From Bacteroidota bacterium (GTDB lineage Bacteria > Bacteroidota > Bacteroidia > NS11-12g > UBA9320), in assembly GCA_947468275.1 (NCBI GenBank), contig CANIKO010000009.1, positions 1-64,000 of the forward strand: 64,000 bases of DNA, given 5' to 3'. Of the stretch, positions 57,601-64,000 are shown one piece after another. Position 1 is the stretch's first letter, and each line of letters starts with the position of its first letter. The notes under the pieces are model-generated. The model saw nothing but the letters and a program-made list of their open reading frames with translations, did no database searches and had not been told where the DNA came from. The position numbers and the translations under genes were made by a program.

Positions 57601-60600
57601 TAAGCTTGTATCTGATTGTTTTTAACAATACAATTTCTACAATACTGTAAATAAATTCCAAAAAAATTATCGTCTAGAATATTGTCACGAATGGTAACAT
57701 TATGAGAATCATAAACTTTTATGGCTCCTGGATCGTCTAAAGTGGCATAACCAGAATGTTGAACACGAAATCCACAAATTAATGTATTGGCTGACTTAAC
57801 AGAAAGTATTTCAAATTTCTTTTGCCCATCTAAAACGGGATAATTTTTGCCAATAAGTTTTATTTCCTTATTAATAACAATATTCCCTTCCTTATAAACT
57901 CCTTCATAAACCAAAAGAGAATCTCCATTTTTTACATTTTTTAAAGCAGATTTTATGCTTTTAAAAGGCTTGTTATGTCCTACCTCATAAGTTGTTGCAA
58001 AACTATAGAACTGAACTAAAACTGATAGTAGAATTGTAAGTTTATACTTCACGTTATTGATTTAACGTTTCCCAAAAAATAATGCTTTTATTGAATTTTT
58101 TACTAAAAGCGGCAGCGCTGTCATTATTACTAAAGGCAGCGGTATTTCCTCCCATCGGACTTTTCAATGTTTCTTCTTTTATATATGAAGCATTTTTAGT
58201 TATCATCAATTCATGGGTTCCAATATAATTAGAAACATAAAATTGGGAGCCAGTTGTTTTTTCTTTGTTTTCATATATGTATTTCATCATACAAGCAATA
58301 TCGTCAAATTTATAACTCCGTCCTTTATTTGTAACCAATTCGGCCGCAAATTTAATATCTGAAATGGTCATTCCGCAATTATTGCATTTGTCAATATTGA
58401 GTTTTATTGGCTCCAATTTCTGATGAGTACACGAGAGCAGTGTCAATAAGCCAAGAATTAAAAAAGCATTGATCGTTTTCACTTTTTTGTTCTTTTAAAT
58501 AATTTAGATTCAATAATAAAGGCAAATGCCATCAATACTCCACTTGCTATAAAGAGCCATCCACCAATAGCAGGAATTGAATAAGCTCCAAAGTTTAACA
58601 GTTGTTTGTATCCAATTAATGGTGGTTGATACGACATTCCAGGAACAACTATGGCGGCATGTGGATCTAAATTATGTCCATAATTATAATTCCATCGGTA
58701 AAAATCCATCATGGCAACAATCCCAAAAAGCAAGAATGCTACGACTAAAGTGTAAAGTGCTATTCTTTTATTTATAAAAATTACCACAAGGGTGACTAAA
58801 GCATAAAATCCAATTATGTAGGGTAAAATTGTAAATTCAATAAAATCTTCAGTATGAAGCGTTTTCATTCCAATGTAATGATTAAGTCCATTTATTATAT
58901 CTACGTTGCCCCCTAACTTGTTGGCATATATATATAATACTAATCCTTCCGGATATTGTGGGGCATTTAATTCTATAATCCATATAGGTTTAAATATTGA
59001 GATTACAAGTAATGTGGCGGAAATCAAAAGTAGAATTTTTGATAATACTCCTATATTGTTTTCGGTTGTTTTCATTTATATTTATTAGTTTTTAGTTATA
59101 GGGCTCGCCTAAAGTCCAAATTTATTAATTGCTGGATATGTAAAGTCTGATAGGCATTTTTTAAAATATATCCCCTTTTTAAAAATGAAAAAAAGGGGCA
59201 GATTAGACTAACATCTGCCCCCTTGAATAAAATTTTATTTTAATTATTTAACTGGAGCTGCTGGGGTTTTGCCAGTTCCAAAAGAAATAGGCACACTACT
59301 ACCTGCAGGAGACACTCTAATATATCCTGTCATTTCTTGATGCAATGCGCTACAGAAATCGGTACAATACATTGGTGAAATTCCTACTCTATCAGGAGTC
59401 CATTTTAAAGTGCAGGTTTCTCCTGGCATAATTAATAATTCAGCATTAGAAGCCCCTTTAATTGCAAAACCGTGAGGTACATCCCAATCTTGCTCAAGGT
59501 TGGTTACATGAAAATAAACTTCATCCCCCATTTTAATACCTTCAATATTATCAGGGGTTAAATGTGAACGGATGGCAGTCATATATACATGTACTTTATT
59601 TCCCTCTCTAACAACTTTCGCCTCCTTTTCGCCTTTAGTTACATATGGATTATTGTTTTCTTCAATTTTGAACATTTTAAGTGAGTTCTTTTTAATTACA
59701 TCAGCTAAAATTGCTTGTGCATAATGAGGTTCGCCAATGGTTGGAAAATCTAAAAGCAACTTCATTTTATCTCCACTAATATCAAATAATTGTGCACTTT
59801 GAGATAGTTCTGGACCTGTAGGTAAATAGCGATCTTTAGTTATTTTATTGTAGGCTATTAAATATTTACCATAAGGCTTTTTAGTATCACCACCCACTAC
59901 ACATAAGTGACCTATAGAATAAAAAGTAGGAGCTCTATCTACCACCTTTAAATCTTTTACATTCCATTTAACTACTTCAGAAGATACAAACATTGAAGTA
60001 TAGGCATTTCCTTTATCATCAAATTCGGTATGTAATGGTCCAAGTCCTGGTTTTTTTACTTCACCATACAATGCTGATTCATATTTAATAACTGGAATAC
60101 CCTCAAATTCACCATCAAAACTTTTAGCAGCAATTGCTTTAATAATTTTATCAAAACTAAACACAGGAATTACAGAGGCCAATTTACCACTTGCTACAAT
60201 ATATTCTCCACTTGGGTTAACATCACAACCGTGTGGTGATTTTGGACATGGAATGAAATAACAGATATCTTTTAATACTTTTGAGTCAAGCACAGTTACT
60301 TCGGTTCTGATTTCAGAAGTTGCAGAATGTGTTTTTTCATTATAAACGTTATGAGCATATCTTACTGCCTGTTTTCTGCCTTTTCCTGCTTTTAAATATT
60401 CTTCAGCTTTTTTCCAGTTCACAGCCATTACAAAATCTTTATCTTTTTGTGATGCATTCACCTCTAATAAAGTGTTGGCTTGTTCTGTATTGTAACATGA
60501 GAAAAAGAACCAACCATGAGAGACACCTTTACCGGCTCTACTTAAGTCAAAGTTAACACCAGGGCATTGAATTTGAAACGCAATATCCATTTTGCCATCT

Positions 60601-63600
60601 TCCTTGCCTACACTTATAAAGCTAAGAGTACCTTTAAAATTTTGTTTGTAAGAATCAATTGGTACATCACCATTTACATCATCCGGTGGTATACTAAAAC
60701 GAGTTCCGGCTACTACATATTCTGTATTTTCTGTAATGAAAGGTGAAGAGTGATTTCCTCCGCTGTTAGGTAGTTCAATAATTTCAGCTGTTCTGAAGGT
60801 TCTTAAATCTATACGTGCCACACGTGGTGTATTATTAGCATTTCCAAAAACCCAACGACCATCTGCTTCACCATTTGTTTTTGATAATTGAACATGGTGC
60901 AAATCATCCCATGGAATAAAACCATGTGAAGTGTTTAACATTGGTTTCGTTTCTTCGCTGTATCCCCACCCTTTTTCAGGGTCAACTGAAAACACAGGAA
61001 TTACACGCAACAAACGTCCTGACGGAATACCATAACAACTCATTTGCCCACTAAATCCACCACTAACAAAGTTATAGATTTCGTCATACTTTCCAGGTGC
61101 AACATACACTTTAGAAGCGGCATCACCACTTACTGCATTACTAGAATCTTTTGGCTTACAGGACTGCAAGGCGGTTGTTATAGCAATAGCAGCTAGCGCA
61201 ACCATGATTGATTTATTTTTCATATTTAATGATTTATTTATTTATTGAAATTTTATTTTAATCCGTCATTTTTTCTCATATACTCTAATATGTTACGAGC
61301 TTCTTCATCTGCTAAATTTTGATTTGGCATTCTTACTAAACAAAGCTCTAATAAAGCTTGCACTTCAGGATCCTTGTCAATCATTGGGTCAGGATTGGTA
61401 ATGAAATTCATTATCCATTCAGGAGCTCTGCGAGTTGTTACACCTTTCCATCCCGGACCAACTAACTTTTCGTCAGTTGTTTTATGGCAAGAAGTACATT
61501 TTACCGCAGCTACACTTTCACCTGCCTTGGCTTTAGTATCATCTAATTTATCAGTAAGTGCGATAGATTCAGCAGTGAATTTACCTTGGCCTCTTTTAGG
61601 GTCATAGGTATCGGGGCTACTAGCTTCCGTTTGGTCGGTAGCTTGTGTTTCAGTTGTTTTCGTTGAATTTCCTCCACATGAAGAAATAAAAACGGATAAT
61701 ACGATTGTTGAAAATAATGTAGATTTATTCATTTTTTTTAATTTATCTTTTTGATTAATTGTGTTTTTGACGCGGCAAAGATAATAATATTTCAATAATC
61801 AGATAATATTAAGACCTTTTTATCCTATTAATTTTTATGATTTTAATCATTAAAATTTTGAAGATAAATGCATATTAGCGAGGATTAAAAAACCAAAGAA
61901 GGTGAGAATTATTTATGATAGATGCTAACATAATTCCTCACTCCAAAGCTAAAAGTTAGAGATACAAATTTCACTGTGCTTGATGCGAGTAATATCAATA
62001 ATAGTAATAAGTCCTCCCTGATTTAATATGCTTCGCCTTGCTATATTGGTGACGAATATTTTTCCTCAATCCATATAGTCAATTGATGTTTTCGCTTTTT
62101 GCAACAATACAGATAGTTAATTAAAGTTTGTGCTGGCCTTGGAGGCAATTAGACATATCGACTCATGATAATTATAGGTATATTATAACTTTGTCAAGAA
62201 CTTCTCATCATAGATGGTTGCGAATATCTATTTTAAAACGTAAAGCAGAATACAACATATAAAAATAGGGTCAGATAAAATAACCTGACCCTTTAATAAT
62301 ATTTTAAATTTTTTCTGTAATTTTATACTACCCCGCAATGGCAGAATAATCTTCGGCTGATAAAAGCGCATCCACTTCGGAAGGGTTGCTCATTTTTACT
62401 TTTATCATCCAACCATTTCCATAAGGATCTTCGTTCACATTTTGAGGATTATTATCTAACCCTTCATTTTTTTCAATTATTTCACCACTTAAAGGCAAAA
62501 ATAAGTCAGATACAGTTTTTACAGCTTCTACTGTCCCAAATATTTCATGAGCATTTAGCGTTTGGCCTAAGGTTTCAATTTCTACAAAAACAATATCACC
62601 TAATTCGCTTTGTGCAAATTCAGTAATACCTATGGTGGCAATGTCACCTTCTACTTTTACCCACTCGTGGTCTTCTGTGTATTTAAGATTGGCTGGAAAA
62701 TTCATTTCTTTTATTGATTAAATTATTGGTTGCGAAATTAATTATTTACTCGGTGGATATTTAAATTTATTTTATAAAGTTGAAACTAGATTAAACTTCT
62801 TGGGAAATATCATCATTTTCTTTTTTCTTACCTTTTTTCTCCCAAATAATAGAAAAAAGTGTTGTGAGATTTTGTTTCAACTCTTTGCGATTTACGATAT
62901 AATCTAAAAAACCTTTTTCTACTAAAAATTCGGCTCTTTGAAATCCTTTTGGCAAATCTTTCCCTATGGTTTCTTTTATTACCCGTGGGCCCGCAAATCC
63001 AATCAAAGCTTCGGGTTCTGCAATATTCAAATCTCCTAACATAGCAAACGAAGCGGTAACACCACCTGTTGTAGGATCAGTCATTAATGAAATATATGGA
63101 ACTCCTTCTTTGGCAAGTAATGCAAGTTTGGCCGAAGTTTTGGCCATCTGCATCAACGAAAATGCCGCTTCCATCATTCTAGCTCCACCAGATTTAGAAA
63201 TTATCAATACCGGTAATTTGTTTTCACGCCCATAATCAATGGCTCGTGATATTTTTTCACCAACTACACTGCCCATCGAACCACCTATAAAACTAAAATC
63301 CATGCATGCTACCACTAATTTGCGGTTATTCATTTTACCCGTAGCAACTCTTACAGCGTCTTTTAAATCAGTTTTTGCCATCGAATCCTTTATGCGCAAA
63401 GGATATGGTTTCGAATCTGTAAAATTTAATGGATCCGCTGAAATTATATTATTATAAAGTTCTGTAAATTTATTTTCATCAAATAAAATAGAAAAATATT
63501 CATCAGAACCTATTTTTTCATGATAATCACAATGCATGCAAACCCAGCAATTTTCTTCAAATTCTTTGGTAAGAATAGGTTTTTTACATCGTGAACATTG

Positions 63601-64000
63601 ATACCAAAGACCATCAGGTGTTTCCTTTTTGTCTTTAGTTTTAGTAACTATACCTTCTTTTACTCTTTGAAACCAACTCATTTTTTTTTGATTTGAAAAT
63701 TTAGAGATTTTAAAATTATTGAGTTTGTCATTCCGACGAAGGAGGAATCTATTAAAGATGCTTCGTATCTCAGCATGACATATTAATTTTTATGCAATAG
63801 TAACTTCTTTTGATAAATAAACATCCTGAATGGTATTTAATAATTCCACCCCTTCATTTCTTGGCTTTTGAAAGGCTTTGCGACCTGAAATCAATCCGCA
63901 TCCACCGGCACGTTTGTTAATTACCGCAGTTCTTACTGCTTCTCCCAAATCAGTGGCTCCTTTGCTTTCACCTCCTGAATTTATAAGTCCAACTTTTCCC

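Overview
The window comes from an AT-rich Bacteroidota genome. Diagnostic signs are three proteins with type IX secretion (por) C-terminal sorting domains, a TonB-dependent receptor paired with a DUF4249 lipoprotein, many Bacteroidota-type -7 promoter boxes (TAnnTTTG), almost no Shine-Dalgarno sequences, a clade II (Sec-type) nosZ cluster, and a tmRNA with a short tag ending in AMAA. The gene set (clade II N2O reductase, NO reductase-like proteins, proton-translocating transhydrogenase, persulfide dioxygenase) fits a facultatively anaerobic environmental heterotroph. No genus can be named from the sequence.

Layout. 1-3.7 kb: the tmRNA gene ssrA (minus strand). Its 3' end and terminator occur a second time as a 158-bp inverted copy at the left edge. 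The two copies flank a convergent DUF2130 / tyrosine recombinase pair. 3.7-30 kb: mostly housekeeping and envelope genes: a saccharopine/alanine dehydrogenase-like enzyme, PAP2 phosphatase, beta-CASP RNase, two tandem large T9SS beta-propeller proteins, uvrB, lipoproteins, a DUF6029 outer-membrane protein, sucD, persulfide dioxygenase-rhodanese, purS, pssA, a TonB receptor/DUF4249 pair, a metallophosphoesterase and a T9SS PKD protein. 29-42 kb: eamA-yicC-gmk-nadD, a GH3-family protein, pntAA-pntAB-pntB, a small zinc-ribbon protein, polyprenyl diphosphate synthase, a HEAT protein, an LGFP-repeat metzincin and rfbA-ABC exporter. 43.8-52.7 kb: an Rrf2 regulator and a nor-type operon in which a tyrosine phenol-lyase gene overlaps norC and norC overlaps a very divergent norB. 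Upstream are nadB, nadA and a 621-aa uncharacterised protein, then a divergent fasciclin lipoprotein. 52.8-55.3 kb: a soluble histidine kinase with twelve 21-aa coiled-coil repeats, and a methyltransferase. 55.3-61.9 kb: nosYFDL, a membrane protein, nosZ and a cytochrome c. 62.3-64 kb: gcvH, accD and the 3' end of a class I fructose-bisphosphate aldolase.

The most interesting part is 43.8-61.9 kb. FNR-like dyads (half-site TGAT or TGAC, 4-nt spacer) lie upstream of the fasciclin gene, the phenol-lyase-norCB operon and the cytochrome c-nosZ operon. In the first two the dyad centre is exactly 29.5 nt from the start of the -7 box, and in the third 60.5 nt, about three helical turns further out. 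This points to one anaerobic/NO-responsive regulon that joins NO and N2O reduction to tyrosine cleavage and perhaps NAD synthesis. The norB product keeps the two adjacent His ligands but appears to lack the first FeB histidine and the catalytic glutamate of cytochrome c-dependent NO reductases, and a Met replaces one haem-b histidine. It is either a new type of NO reductase-like enzyme or a haem protein with another role.
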